Positions 16,023 through 25,100 of a DNA stretch of 64,000 nucleotides are shown here, piece by piece; position 1 is the stretch's first letter; every line of letters begins with the position of its first letter. Below the pieces are notes generated by a model. The model searched no databases. It had not been told where the DNA came from and saw only the letters and a program-made list of their open reading frames with translations. Origin of the DNA: Acinetobacter indicus CIP 110367 (lineage in GTDB: Bacteria > Pseudomonadota > Gammaproteobacteria > Pseudomonadales > Moraxellaceae); contig NZ_KI530756.1 in the NCBI RefSeq assembly GCF_000488255.1, forward strand, positions 124,001 through 188,000. Reading direction: 5' to 3'. The position numbers and the translations under genes were made by a program.

Positions 16023-17864
16023 ATGTCGTTACTGCTGCAAATCACCCTGTTTCTGGGTGCCTCTTTATTACTGGTTCCGCTGCTCAAGCGTTTTGGGATT
16101 GCCACCGTACTCGGCTATCTGTTTACCGGTATTTTATTGGGCCCGAGTGTGTTCAATATCGCCAGCGACCCGGAAGCCATTCAGGAACTGGCTGAATTTG
16201 GCGTCATTTTACTGATGTTCATTATTGGTCTGGAACTCAGACCCCAGCGGCTCTGGCAAATGCGTCAGTCGATTTTTGTCATGGGCAGCGCGCAGGTGGC
16301 CGTCACTGGCCTGTTACTGGCGATTCTGGTGTTTTTCAGTTTGCAGCAGCAGATTGCCGCCAGCCTGATTATTGGTTTTGCCCTGGCCCTGTCCTCAACC
16401 GCCTTTGTGCTGCAACTCTTGAATGAAAAACAGCAACTGAACAGCAGTTATGGCCAGCAGTCTTTTTCAATTCTGCTATTTCAGGATATCGCCGCCATTC
16501 CATTAATTGCAATTATTCCCTTGCTGGCCGGTACTGAATCGACCCATCACGGGCTGGCCTATTTCGCCGCGATTTTAGCCACCTTTAGCGGGCTGTTTTT
16601 ATTTAGCCGTTATCTCATGCGCCCGTTTTTCCGTTTTGTTGCCAAAACCGGCGCGCATGAGCTGATTACCGCGGTCGGCCTGTTTATTGTGCTGGCCGTG
16701 GTCTGCCTGATGGATGTCTTGGGGATTAGCACCACGCTTGGCGCCTTCCTGACCGGGGTGCTACTGGCCGATTCCGAATTCCGACATGAACTGGAAGCCA
16801 GTATTGCACCGTTTAAAGGACTATTGCTCGGCCTGTTTTTCATGACCGTGGGGATGACCACTCAGATGTCCCTGCTGATCGACAGTCCACTGTTCATTCT
16901 CGGCGGCGCCTTAGTACTGCTGTTGGTGAAATTTATTTCCCTGACCGCAATTGCCCGGTATTTTAAATATTCCTGGCAAAACAGTTTGCTACTGGCCACC
17001 TGTCTGGCGCAAGGCGGTGAATTTGCCTTTGTGGTGTTACAGGTTGCCTTAACAGAAAAAGTGGTGGCACAGGCCATTTTAGAGCCGATTACCCTGATGG
17101 TGACCCTGTCGATGGTGCTAACCCCGGTGCTGTACTGGTTCATGACCAGCCAGGTGATTCCGCGTCTGAATCAGGACAAGACGCCGGAATATGACCAGAT
17201 TCCCGATGCGCATCCAGCGCTGATTATTGCCGGTTTTGGCCGGGTTGGGCAGATTATTGCACGGGTGGCCTATTTGCAGCACCTACCCTATACCGCCATT
17301 GACAGCAACCTGGATAAAGTCGATTTTGTGCGCAATTATGGCGGTAAAGTCTATTATGGCGATGCCACCCAGCCCGATATTTTACGTGCCGCCGGGATTG
17401 AACATGCCAAGACCTTTATTCTGGCTATTGATGATATTGAAGACTCGATGAATGTGGCTCGGCATATCCGCCTGAATTATCCACAGCTCAAACTGCTGGT
17501 ACGTGCCCGTGACCGTCATCATGTGCATTTGTTGCGGGATTTAGGCGTTGAACACATCTGGCGTGAAACCTATTTATCTTCCCTAGGCATGGCCTATTGC
17601 GCGCTACGCGACCAGGGTATTGCTGAAGAAGATGCTTACAAGAGTATCGAATTGTTTCGCAGTTATGATGAAAAATTACTGGCCCAGCAGCAGAATATTT
17701 ATACCGATGAGCAAAAAATCTATGAAACTCATCGCAATGCACTGGCCGAACTGGAGCACCTGTTCGAGAATGATGCCCAGGTCCGAGAAAGCCCGACCGG
17801 TGTAGATTTAAAGCGTTCACTACAAAACCATCATATTGATGTAACACGTAATGAATCAAACTGA
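16023..17864 (+). CDS. CPA2-family monovalent cation:proton antiporter (Kef-like)
   Basis: Inner-membrane antiporter with about 12 membrane segments in residues 1-385, containing GYLFTGILLGPSVFN and the conserved LALSSTAFVLQLL helix. A cytoplasmic RCK/TrkA-N domain follows at about 400-520 with the nucleotide-binding ALIIAGFGRVGQIIARV motif, and a helical tail ends the protein. Related proteins move K+ or Na+ against protons under electrophilic or pH stress; the substrate cannot be read from sequence. ATG at 16023 is preferred over the in-frame TTG at 16017 because AGGA lies six bases before it. Between priA and hslO, same strand. Confidence 0.88.
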   Translation: MSLLLQITLFLGASLLLVPLLKRFGIATVLGYLFTGILLGPSVFNIASDPEAIQELAEFGVILLMFIIGLELRPQRLWQMRQSIFVMGSAQVAVTGLLLAILVFFSLQQQIAASLIIGFALALSSTAFVLQLLNEKQQLNSSYGQQSFSILLFQDIAAIPLIAIIPLLAGTESTHHGLAYFAAILATFSGLFLFSRYLMRPFFRFVAKTGAHELITAVGLFIVLAVVCLMDVLGISTTLGAFLTGVLLADSEFRHELEASIAPFKGLLLGLFFMTVGMTTQMSLLIDSPLFILGGALVLLLVKFISLTAIARYFKYSWQNSLLLATCLAQGGEFAFVVLQVALTEKVVAQAILEPITLMVTLSMVLTPVLYWFMTSQVIPRLNQDKTPEYDQIPDAHPALIIAGFGRVGQIIARVAYLQHLPYTAIDSNLDKVDFVRNYGGKVYYGDATQPDILRAAGIEHAKTFILAIDDIEDSMNVARHIRLNYPQLKLLVRARDRHHVHLLRDLGVEHIWRETYLSSLGMAYCALRDQGIAEEDAYKSIELFRSYDEKLLAQQQNIYTDEQKIYETHRNALAELEHLFENDAQVRESPTGVDLKRSLQNHHIDVTRNESN

Positions 17865-17914
17865 CTTGTGATTTACAATATCATCACCATTAATGCAGGG
17901 TTATGGAGAATTTT

Positions 17915-18790
17915 ATGTCTGATTTACGCCAACGCTTTTTTATTGAAGATAGCCCTGTCCGCGGTGAGATTGTTCATCTTGAAGAAGCCCTGCAAACCAT
18001 TTTGGCCCAACGTGACTATGCGCCTGCCATTCAGGTCCTTTTGGGAGAAATGCTCAGTGCCACCGCTTTGCTGGCCAGTACCTTAAAAATTAAAGGTCGG
18101 ATCAGCCTGCAAATTCAGGCTAGTGGCACCTTTAAATGGGCAATGGCCGAATGTAATCATCTGGGTGAAATTCGTGCTTTGGCAGATTATGAACCAGATC
18201 CACATTTCCAGCAGGCTGAAGACAGCAGCACGGTACTTAAAACCCTGGTCAATCCGGTGCTGTTTATTAATATTGAACCGGAATTTGGTGAGCGTTATCA
18301 GGGTATTGTGCCTTTAGACAAGCCAAACCTGGCCGGCTGCCTGATGCAGTACTATGATTTATCTGCACAAATTCCAACCCGCATTGTACTGGCCAGCAAT
18401 GACCAGCGTTCTGGCGGTTTGCTGATTCAGCTGTTACCGCGAAATAGCGAAGAAGAACAGCAACGTGTAGATGAAGATTTATGGCCACGTCTGACCATGC
18501 TGACAGAAACCTTGAAAACCAGCGAACTGACCGATCTGGAAGTTCAGGAAGTGCTGTACCGTCTGTACAACGAAGAAGAAGTACGTCTGCCAGAAGTTGA
18601 ACATCTTAAATTTGGCTGTACCTGTTCCAAAGAACGCTGTGCTACGGCACTAACCCAGATTGGGGCCAATGCAGTACGCGAAACCTTGGAACATCAAAAC
18701 CCGATTGTTATGGATTGCCAGTTCTGTAATGCACGTTATCAGTTTACTGCAGAAGAAGCACTCGGCCTGTTTGGTGAACACCTAAGCTAA
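17915..18790 (+). CDS. hslO: Redox-regulated chaperone Hsp33
   Basis: Holdase activated by oxidation. The C-terminal zinc switch is visible as CTC in FGCTCSKERC and CQFC in MDCQFCNARY, giving the four conserved cysteines. The N-terminal domain includes MLSATALLASTLKIKGRISLQIQ. ATG at 17915 (MSDLRQRFF) is chosen because GGAGAA ends four bases upstream and matches the usual N-terminus; the frame could open at 17903. 291 residues is the normal size. A strong terminator follows. Confidence 0.95.
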   Translation: MSDLRQRFFIEDSPVRGEIVHLEEALQTILAQRDYAPAIQVLLGEMLSATALLASTLKIKGRISLQIQASGTFKWAMAECNHLGEIRALADYEPDPHFQQAEDSSTVLKTLVNPVLFINIEPEFGERYQGIVPLDKPNLAGCLMQYYDLSAQIPTRIVLASNDQRSGGLLIQLLPRNSEEEQQRVDEDLWPRLTMLTETLKTSELTDLEVQEVLYRLYNEEEVRLPEVEHLKFGCTCSKERCATALTQIGANAVRETLEHQNPIVMDCQFCNARYQFTAEEALGLFGEHLS

Positions 18791-18812
18791 GCCGCACAAT
18801 TTAAAATGACCA

Positions 18813-18849
18813 AGAGATCAAACCAGAGAACGGTTTGGTCTCTTTTTTT
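18813..18849 (+). terminator. hslO terminator
   Basis: AGAGATCAAACC pairs with GGTTTGGTCTCT (one G-T wobble) around a short loop and is followed by a run of T, a classical Rho-independent terminator 22 bases after the hslO stop. Confidence 0.9.
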
Positions 18850-19202
18850 ATATTTAGTTTCATACGTTTATTCAAGCTTTTTGCGCTGTAGATATAGCTT
18901 CAAATAGCGCACGCTTTTTACTGAACTCAGCATCAATCTCGCTCAAGCTGTTACTCATCTTTTTTAAGCGACTGGATTACGACAAACCATACCGCTTTAT
19001 TCATCTACCGCAAGCACATATTCTGTTTATAACCTGACTGATGAATTCAAGCGCACGCAATAGCTTAAACTACTTAGCAGTTTCATATCTTATTGTGATC
19101 GTTTTCACTTATTATCTCATTGATTTAACAGTATTTTCTTCTATAGAATTAGGTACTTTACTCTAATTTTAATAACGCGCATTGCGTTGTGGGATAATAA
19201 TC
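18850..19202. other. Intergenic region hslO / DUF2147 gene
   Basis: This 350-base AT-rich gap holds no convincing gene. A minus-strand frame of 28 codons at 18958-18872 (MSNSLSEIDAEFSKKRALFE...) starts at ATG without a good ribosome-binding site and is probably chance. The promoter of the downstream exported protein must lie toward the right end. Confidence 0.4.
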
Positions 19203-19664
19203 ATGAAAAAGGGATTTACAGGGATTGTTGCTGGATTGCTTTTGGCAACAGTTTCAGGCGTATCTTTCGCAGAGAATGATCCATTGGTGGGGAAATGGAA
19301 ATCAATTGATGACCGTACCAGTTATTCCCGTGCCGATGTCGAAATCCGTAAAAAGCCAGATGGCACCTATGAAGGTATTATTGTTGAAACCCGCAACATT
19401 CCGGGCGCAGAAAAAATGAATATTTGCCACCAATGTCCGGGTCAACTTAAAAACAAACCGTTTATCGGCTTGCCATTTATCTGGGGCTTTAGGCAGGATC
19501 CAAAAAACCCGTTACAGTTTGTGCAAGGCAGTGTACTCGACCCGATTGGCGGCAAAGTCTATAAAGGCAAGGCACGCCTAAGTGCCAACGGTAAACGCCT
19601 GACCTTACGCGGCTATGTCGGTGTTTCCGTGATTGGTCGTAGCGTGACCTGGATTAAATACTGA
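19203..19664 (+). CDS. DUF2147 exported protein
   Basis: Predicted periplasmic protein of 153 residues. From ATG at 19203 (MKKGFTGIVAGLLLATVSG) there is a clear signal peptide with a likely cleavage after SFA; the frame extends upstream to 19182 but that would precede the signal peptide. The mature part begins ENDPLVGKWKSIDD, the WxxxD-type opening of DUF2147 proteins, and contains PDGTYEGIIVE and GKARLSANGKRLTLRGYVG. DUF2147 members are lipocalin-like beta proteins of unknown function. Two cysteines (CHQC) are present. It is a single-gene unit with its own terminator. Confidence 0.8.
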   Translation: MKKGFTGIVAGLLLATVSGVSFAENDPLVGKWKSIDDRTSYSRADVEIRKKPDGTYEGIIVETRNIPGAEKMNICHQCPGQLKNKPFIGLPFIWGFRQDPKNPLQFVQGSVLDPIGGKVYKGKARLSANGKRLTLRGYVGVSVIGRSVTWIKY

Positions 19665-19683
19665 TTCTTCAACAGGTTTACAA

Positions 19684-19712
19684 GAGGCTTCTACGGAAGC
19701 CTTCATTTTATC
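19684..19712 (+). terminator. Terminator after DUF2147 gene
   Basis: AGGCTT and AAGCCT form a short stem with loop CTACGG, followed by TTCATTTTAT. It is a weak to moderate Rho-independent terminator 20 bases after the stop. Confidence 0.6.
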
Positions 19713-20067
19713 TTAATGATATGGACATAATTTGAAACAATATAGTTGCTCTACCCTCTGTCCGTCCCTCTCGAAAGCCTGAATAATGAATAAAATTTAA
19801 ACAGTTTATTTAAACTGGAGATTAGCCAAAAGTAGGCCTGCTGAGCGTCCTTGGTGCCAGCAAAATGGCGAAAAAGCAAGCAAGGCTACGTTTCAAGCAC
19901 AAAGGAATACCAAACAAAACAGCCAAATGCTGAAATATGGTTTTAAATAAAATTAATCCTTCAGATAAAACAACAAGAGCGCAGCGCATAGACCCGAAAT
20001 TACGTTAGAACAACCCATGCATCTGCTCTTCCTTGTTTTAACAAGTTCAAGCTAAAAGGAGTAAGCC
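19713..20067. other. 355-base gap before cbpM-like gene
   Basis: No open frame of note was found on either strand and no DnaJ-like remnant was recognised, although cbpM usually follows cbpA. AAAAGGAG at 20054-20061 is the ribosome-binding site of the downstream gene. Nothing else can be supported. Confidence 0.4.
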
Positions 20068-20406
20068 ATGACCACGATCCAATATCGCGAAAACTCCCAG
20101 TCTGGTCGCCCACAAGCTGAAATTATAGATGAGCGCGTATCTTTTGATTTAGAGCATTTTGCTGAAGCTTGTGGTCAAAGCCCGGAATGGGTATTACAGC
20201 TTTTAGAATATGACATTCTCCCTTCACGTCCGGAAGAACGGATTCACCAGTTTTTTGGGGAAGATGTCTCTCGTGCCCGCCAGGCCTATCGCCTGCAACG
20301 TGATTTTAATGCCAGCTTTTCTGCCGTCGCCATGATGCTCGACCTGATTGATGAGCTGCAAAATTTGCGCAAAGAAGTCAAACATCTGCATTTAAGACAA
20401 AGCTAG
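20068..20406 (+). CDS. cbpM: CbpM-like chaperone modulator (MerR-HTH)
   Basis: 112-residue protein resembling CbpM, which binds the J-domain of the DnaJ homologue CbpA and inhibits its co-chaperone and DNA-binding activity. The central part (SFDLEHFAEACGQSPEWVLQ, ILPSRPEERIHQFF) matches the winged-helix start, and ARQAYRLQRDF... MMLDLIDELQNLRKEV matches the helical C-terminus. AAAAGGAG lies six bases before ATG. The usual cbpA partner is not adjacent. CbpA may be encoded elsewhere. A general MerR-type regulator is the alternative. Confidence 0.72.
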   Translation: MTTIQYRENSQSGRPQAEIIDERVSFDLEHFAEACGQSPEWVLQLLEYDILPSRPEERIHQFFGEDVSRARQAYRLQRDFNASFSAVAMMLDLIDELQNLRKEVKHLHLRQS

Positions 20407-20518
20407 GCACCACGCCATTTACTCTCTACAGGGAAATCTGCGTATTTCCCTCTCTTTATTTTTGGGAAAATAGACGGTCGCAATGAAAACAAAAGAATGC
20501 AACAAAAAGGTCAAACTC

Positions 20519-20752
20519 ATGTTCCCGGAGTTTCGGGAATTAATGCAACAACTGCGCGAAGACAACCCACATTTTGCACGCCTGTTTGAAGATCATGAAC
20601 ATCTGGACCGGAAAATCAGCCAGCTCGAGCTTGATCCGGTTCATCAGATTAATGATGATATCGAGGCGCTGAAACGCAAAAAATTAAAACTGAAAGATCA
20701 GATTTATCAGCTTTTGCAGCAGGCCCAGCAAAATCCTTCATCTTCACCTTAA
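20519..20752 (+). CDS. YdcH family (DUF465) protein
   Basis: Small helical protein of 77 residues from ATG at 20519 (MFPEFRELMQQLREDNPHFA), the classic YdcH/DUF465 opening. The conserved HFARLFEDHEHLDRKI stretch is followed by a charged coiled coil (DDIEALKRKKLKLKDQIYQL). The in-frame ATG at 20483 adds 12 residues not seen in the family. AAAAAGG lies about eight bases upstream of the chosen start. The family's function is not established. Confidence 0.85.
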   Translation: MFPEFRELMQQLREDNPHFARLFEDHEHLDRKISQLELDPVHQINDDIEALKRKKLKLKDQIYQLLQQAQQNPSSSP

Positions 20753-20788
20753 CCGGTTTTTATTGCAGTGCGATGAAATCTGCACGCT

Positions 20789-20820
20789 GCCCGAAAGAAA
20801 GCAGATGCTTTCTTTCGGGC
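20789..20820. terminator. Perfect palindrome between ydcH-like gene and corA
   Basis: GCCCGAAAGAAAGC and GCTTTCTTTCGGGC form a perfect 14-base stem with loop AGAT between two convergent genes. No T-run follows on either strand, so it is either an atypical bidirectional terminator or an mRNA 3'-end protector. Confidence 0.6.
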
Positions 20821-20838
20821 AGGCAAATGAAGGCTGCA

Positions 20839-22065
20839 TTATTTTGGTTTAAGCTGAGAATCTCGAAGAGCGTTCTGACCTTCCGGCAGTAATGGCTTGC
20901 CAGGCACATAATCCAGAAACCAGAACAGGTCCATCCGGGTCCGATCCGGCCGCTGCGAAAGCATGTCCAGCACACTTTTTTCACCGCGTCCCACCATATG
21001 CCGCCGATAAAAATAATACAGCAGCAACAAGGTGGTAATAAGCATGGTGCCAAGCATCACCCAGAAAGCATAGGGTGAATCCAGCCCCGGAATCATCACG
21101 AAATTCATGCCGTAAATTCCGGTTAACAGGGTTAAGGGTGCAAACACCGCGGTAATAATCGCCAGAATCCGCATATTTTCATTGGTCTGGTTGGCAATGG
21201 CAGAAAAATGCAGGTCAATGGCCGCCTGAATGGCACTTCTTAAACGCAAGGTATGTTTCTGGATGCGGGCCACATGGCTGCTTAAGTCATCTACCCGCAC
21301 CAGCATGATTTCCTGTTTTTCACTGCGTTTCTTGCCTTTTAAATGCAGATAGTTTTCGACAATTTCATCGCGCAGTTCCTGCAAGGTATCAATCTGTTCT
21401 TCACACAGATTTTCCACATGCTGAAATGCCATATTTTCCTGTAGCAACTGATGCCACTGGTTAAAACGGCGATGGCCCTGCAACAGCTCACGCTGCCAAA
21501 ACTCGACCCGGCGGGTTAAAGGATGACGCAGGTTTAAATAGTCATCGACCATACTGTTCAGTAAACGTAAGGCCAAATCTAGAGGCGAGGTCGCCAGTTT
21601 TTTTGGTTTATTCTGCTCTTCAGCCGGCCGGCTTAAAATGGTATCTAAACGGGCAATATAATTTTCGATGGCTTTATTGCCCTGCTCACTCACCGTAATA
21701 AGCACCTGCGGGGTCAGAATAAAACTGACCGGTGTGGTGCTTAAGCCAAACACATGCTCATGCGCTTCGTCATTAAAGTTATGAATCTGGTCATCCGGAG
21801 TAATCAGTTTGCGGAAAATCAGCAGGTCATAATCTTCCAGACTGTCGAAATTACAGGGATGTTCCAGATTTAAAATATCTCGCAGATGATATTCATTCAG
21901 CCACAGCTGGGTGTGCTGCAGTACCTGTTGCTGCCACTGTTCCGGATGCTGGCATACATCTTCCCGGGTATAGTCCAGCCAGATAAATTCTGCCTCGGCG
22001 GCCGGCCCCCGATGCAGAAATAACTGTTGTGTGGTGTCATGGAGGGAAAAATAATACTGTTGCAT
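20839..22065 (-). CDS. CorA-family divalent cation transporter
   Basis: Funnel-shaped inner-membrane channel of the CorA/ZntB superfamily. A long cytoplasmic domain (1-325) ends in a helical stalk, followed by two membrane segments (ILAIITAVFAPLTLLTGIYG and YAFWVMLGTMLITTLLLLYYFY). The GMN signature that forms the outer mouth is present in TGIYGMNF. 408 residues is longer than E. coli CorA (316) because of an extended N-terminus and a C-terminal tail after the last helix. Mg2+ is the likely substrate, but Zn2+ or Co2+ cannot be excluded. Single gene, convergent with the YdcH-like gene. Confidence 0.88.
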   Translation of the reverse strand: MQQYYFSLHDTTQQLFLHRGPAAEAEFIWLDYTREDVCQHPEQWQQQVLQHTQLWLNEYHLRDILNLEHPCNFDSLEDYDLLIFRKLITPDDQIHNFNDEAHEHVFGLSTTPVSFILTPQVLITVSEQGNKAIENYIARLDTILSRPAEEQNKPKKLATSPLDLALRLLNSMVDDYLNLRHPLTRRVEFWQRELLQGHRRFNQWHQLLQENMAFQHVENLCEEQIDTLQELRDEIVENYLHLKGKKRSEKQEIMLVRVDDLSSHVARIQKHTLRLRSAIQAAIDLHFSAIANQTNENMRILAIITAVFAPLTLLTGIYGMNFVMIPGLDSPYAFWVMLGTMLITTLLLLYYFYRRHMVGRGEKSVLDMLSQRPDRTRMDLFWFLDYVPGKPLLPEGQNALRDSQLKPK

Positions 22066-22111
22066 CCACGTGCATCCACATTCCTGTCATTTTATTTTGC
22101 GATCATGCCAT

Positions 22112-22143
22112 AAAAAAGCCCGCTTCATAAAGCGGGCTTTTTC
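22112..22143 (-). terminator. pnp terminator
   Basis: AGCCCGCT/AGCGGGCT stem with a short loop, flanked by A- and T-runs, 20 bases after the pnp stop on the minus strand. It can also serve the opposite strand. Confidence 0.92.
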
Positions 22144-22162
22144 AATTCATCAGGGCCTGAAA

Positions 22163-24256
22163 TTAAGCCTGATCAATGTCTTTCATGGTTAACTTGATAC
22201 GACCACGGTTGTCGACATCGGCAACCTGGACTTTCACTTCCTGGCCTTCTTTCAGTACGTCAGTCACGTTAGCTACACGCTCATTTGAAATTTGAGAAAT
22301 GTGCAGCAGACCATCTGTACCCGGCATGATGTTTACGAAGGCACCGAATTCAACAATACGAATTACTTTACCGGCGTAGATTTTGCCTGGTTCAACTTCA
22401 GCAGTTAAAGCCTGAATTTTGGCAATAGCCGCTTGTGCAGCTGCTTTGGTTTCACCAAAGACGCGAACGGTACCGTTGTCTTCAATATCAATTGCCGCTT
22501 TGGTTTCTTCAGTGATTTGACGAATGGTTGCACCGCCTTTACCAATCACGTCACGGATTTTGTCCGGGTTGATGGTAATGACCTGGAAGGTAGGCGCATG
22601 CATTGAAATTTCTGGACGTGCACGTGAAATCACTTTGTTCATTTCGTTCAGGATGTGCATACGACCGGTATAAGCCTGGTTCAATGCCACTTCCATGATC
22701 TCTTCAGTGATCCCTTCGATTTTGATGTCCATTTGCAGCGCAGTAATACCGTTGGCAGAACCGGCAACTTTAAAGTCCATGTCGCCCAGGTGGTCTTCGT
22801 CACCCAGGATGTCAGAAAGCACTGCGAAACGCTCGCCTTCTTTGACCAGACCCATCGCAATACCCGCAACTGGTGCTTTTAGTGGAACACCGGCATCCAT
22901 CAGTGACAGAGATGCACCACATACAGACGCCATAGAAGATGAACCGTTCGATTCAGTAATGTCCGATACAATACGGATTACGTACGGGAAGCGGTCAGCA
23001 GCTGGAAGAACCGCTTGTACACCACGACGTGCCAGACGACCGTGACCGATTTCACGACGTTTAGGACCAGACTCACGACCCGTTTCACCAACCGAGTAAG
23101 CCGGGAAGTTGTAGTGCAACATGAAGTTGTCAGTTTTGGTTCCAGCCAGGGTATCAACCATTAATGCATCACGGGTGTTACCAAGAGTCGTTGTTACCAA
23201 CGCCTGTGTTTCACCACGGGTGAACAGCGCAGAACCGTGAGCACGATCAAGAACGCCCACCTGTACATCTAACGCACGTACAGTTTTGGTGTCACGACCA
23301 TCAATACGCGGCTTACCAGACAGGATGTTGTCACGTACAGTGCGGTATTTCAGATCTTCAAACAGTTCATTCAGGTCATCTGCGATGCCATCTACATCTT
23401 CTTCAGGTACGAACTGCGCAACCGCCTCTGCTTGCAATGCATCCAAAGCAGCATAACGGTCTTGTTTGATTGCAATGGTATAGGCTTCAGAGATTTTCGC
23501 TTCAAACGCTTCTTTTAATTTCGCGCGAAGGTCTTCATTTTTCTCTGGTGCAGTCCAGGTTGACTCAGTTGCGCCAGCCGCTGCTGCAAATTCATTAATC
23601 GCCTGAATCGCAATTTGCATTTCGTCATGACCGAATAACACTGCGCCCAGCATCTGGTCTTCAGACAGTTCTTTCGCTTCAGATTCAACCATCAGTACTG
23701 CAGCTTCTGTACCTGCAACCACGAGGTCAAGGTCAGACTGTGCCAGCTGTTCGTGGTTCGGGTTCAGGATGTATTCACCGTTGATTAAACCCACACGTGC
23801 TGCACCAATTGGGCCACGGAACGGTGTACCCGCAATTGCCAGTGCTGCTGAAGTACCTAACATGGCAGCAATATCCGCTTCCATGGTTTTGTCAGAAGAG
23901 ACAACTGTTGCTGTTACCTGGATTTCGTTGTAATAACCTTCCGGGAACAATGGACGAATTGGACGATCAATAAGACGTGAAATTAAAGTTTCTGCCTCAG
24001 ACGCACGGCCTTCACGTTTGCCATAACCACCCGGAATACGGCCAGCAGCGTATTGCTTTTCTTGATAGTTTACGGTTAGTGGGAAAAAGTCCTGACCGGC
24101 TTTTGCTGTTGGCTGTGCAACTACCGCCACCAGTACCGATACACCACCCATGGTGATTAAAACCGAGTTGGCCTGACGTGCAACACGACCGGTTTCCAGT
24201 ACCACGTTGTACTGACCATATTGGAATTCTTTACGAATAATATTAAACATTGACAT
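22163..24256 (-). CDS. pnp: Polynucleotide phosphorylase
   Basis: 3'-5' phosphorolytic exoribonuclease and core of the RNA degradosome. Two RNase PH-like domains (about 1-140 and 310-540) include [20 protein letters not shown] and [23 protein letters not shown] domain (about 550-610; [18 protein letters not shown]) and an S1 domain (about 620-690; [21 protein letters not shown]) follow. 697 residues is normal. It lies downstream of rpsO, as in many proteobacteria, behind a large leader hairpin. Start ATG at 24256 ([14 protein letters not shown]); ATG at 24250 is a possible alternative. Confidence 0.98.
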   Translation of the reverse strand: MSMFNIIRKEFQYGQYNVVLETGRVARQANSVLITMGGVSVLVAVVAQPTAKAGQDFFPLTVNYQEKQYAAGRIPGGYGKREGRASEAETLISRLIDRPIRPLFPEGYYNEIQVTATVVSSDKTMEADIAAMLGTSAALAIAGTPFRGPIGAARVGLINGEYILNPNHEQLAQSDLDLVVAGTEAAVLMVESEAKELSEDQMLGAVLFGHDEMQIAIQAINEFAAAAGATESTWTAPEKNEDLRAKLKEAFEAKISEAYTIAIKQDRYAALDALQAEAVAQFVPEEDVDGIADDLNELFEDLKYRTVRDNILSGKPRIDGRDTKTVRALDVQVGVLDRAHGSALFTRGETQALVTTTLGNTRDALMVDTLAGTKTDNFMLHYNFPAYSVGETGRESGPKRREIGHGRLARRGVQAVLPAADRFPYVIRIVSDITESNGSSSMASVCGASLSLMDAGVPLKAPVAGIAMGLVKEGERFAVLSDILGDEDHLGDMDFKVAGSANGITALQMDIKIEGITEEIMEVALNQAYTGRMHILNEMNKVISRARPEISMHAPTFQVITINPDKIRDVIGKGGATIRQITEETKAAIDIEDNGTVRVFGETKAAAQAAIAKIQALTAEVEPGKIYAGKVIRIVEFGAFVNIMPGTDGLLHISQISNERVANVTDVLKEGQEVKVQVADVDNRGRIKLTMKDIDQA

Positions 24257-24278
24257 GTATTTTTGTTTCCTGATTTTA

Positions 24279-24360
24279 TTCTAGTGGAGACCCCTAAGGT
24301 TTGGCATTCACGACGCAGGTTCAAGTAAATGACAAAGCTTAGAAGCCGACCTCACTAGAA
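24279..24360 (-). promoter_or_regulatory. Long stem-loop in the pnp leader
   Basis: TTCTAGTG and CACTAGAA close an 82-base structure with further internal complementarity (CTAAG/CTTAG, TTTG/CAAA). It sits just upstream of pnp. In E. coli the pnp leader forms an RNase III-cleaved duplex used for autoregulation; this is a positional analogue, by inference. Confidence 0.55.
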
Positions 24361-24380
24361 ATATAGGTTTTTTAAACACA

Positions 24381-24432
24381 AAGAAGGAGCGAAACAATCG
24401 CCCCTTCTTAATTACCCGGTCAACGCCGGGTA
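24381..24432 (-). terminator. Paired hairpins between rpsO and pnp
   Basis: Reading the minus strand, TACCCGG/CCGGGTA (24413-24432) is followed by AAGAAGGGGCGA/TCGCTCCTTCTT (24381-24409, one G-U pair). The second is followed by TTGTGTTT, a weak T-tract, so it may be a leaky rpsO terminator allowing some read-through into pnp. Confidence 0.6.
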
Positions 24433-24497
24433 CACTTTAGTTTTCAGACATACAGCGCAACGCATGCAATAACCCGAAAATAAAAGTCTAAATCGAA

Positions 24498-24767
24498 TTA
24501 ACGACGTAAACCTAAAGCACCGATCAACGCAACATAACGACCGTGATCTTTACCGTTTAAGTAGTCTAATAATTTACGACGTTGGTTAACCATACGGATC
24601 AGACCGCGACGGCTATGGTGGTCGTGTTTGTGCTCTTTGAAGTGACCTTGTAAGTCATTGATTTGAGCAGTTAAAAGAGCTACTTGAACTTCTGGTGAAC
24701 CAGTGTCGTTTTCAGCACGAGCAAATTTAGCGATGATCTCTGCGCGATCTGCGTTTGTTAAAGCCAT
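24498..24767 (-). CDS. rpsO: 30S ribosomal protein S15
   Basis: Primary 16S rRNA-binding protein of the platform. 89 residues with family landmarks [41 protein letters not shown] and [16 protein letters not shown]. It is transcribed toward pnp. GGAG is located just before the ATG at 24767, at the foot of a leader hairpin that could mediate autoregulation. Confidence 0.98.
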   Translation of the reverse strand: MALTNADRAEIIAKFARAENDTGSPEVQVALLTAQINDLQGHFKEHKHDHHSRRGLIRMVNQRRKLLDYLNGKDHGRYVALIGALGLRR

Positions 24768-24779
24768 TCGATTTCTCCG

Positions 24780-24828
24780 AGATGCTTATAAAATACCTTG
24801 ATAAAAATCAAACCGATGTCAAGCATCT
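24780..24828 (-). promoter_or_regulatory. rpsO leader hairpin
   Basis: AGATGCTT and AAGCATCT form an 8-base outer stem enclosing a smaller TTGAT/ATCAA hairpin. It ends immediately before the CGGAG ribosome-binding site of rpsO. S15 represses its own translation through leader structures in several bacteria; this element is a candidate by position and shape only. Confidence 0.5.
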
Positions 24829-24954
24829 GTCTGACTGCCGTGCATCACTACAGCAAGTGCATTATTTTAAGACAAAACCGCTTAAATTGCAAAACACAAC
24901 GCGAAAAAGCCATGAATTATCCGATGCGATGTCACATGAATGATGCAGCGTCTA

Positions 24955-25100
24955 CCCGGAGGATTGATTCTATTCTTGACATCCTCACCCACCTGAAAGG
25001 AGGGTGATTCCTACTGCTAGACGCTTATGCCCAAGCGCAAGTATGTTCTTGGCGGAGTTTAAATCGCGTTGATTTACACTTCCGCATTCACATTCCCATA
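24955..25100 (-). ncRNA. Putative omega RNA (reRNA) and guide
   Basis: For TnpB elements the guide RNA scaffold comes from the 3' end of tnpB through the right end, and the guide is the adjoining host DNA. Here the scaffold would include the tnpB 3' codons and the CACCC/GGGTG hairpin. The predicted guide starts after TCAAG and reads AATAGAATCAATCCTCCGGG on the minus strand. Extent is inference; no transcript evidence. Confidence 0.4.

Noticed and set aside
18872..18958. 28-codon minus-strand frame between hslO and the DUF2147 gene
   Set aside because: Too short, without a good ribosome-binding site or known family; kept only as a note in the gap entry.
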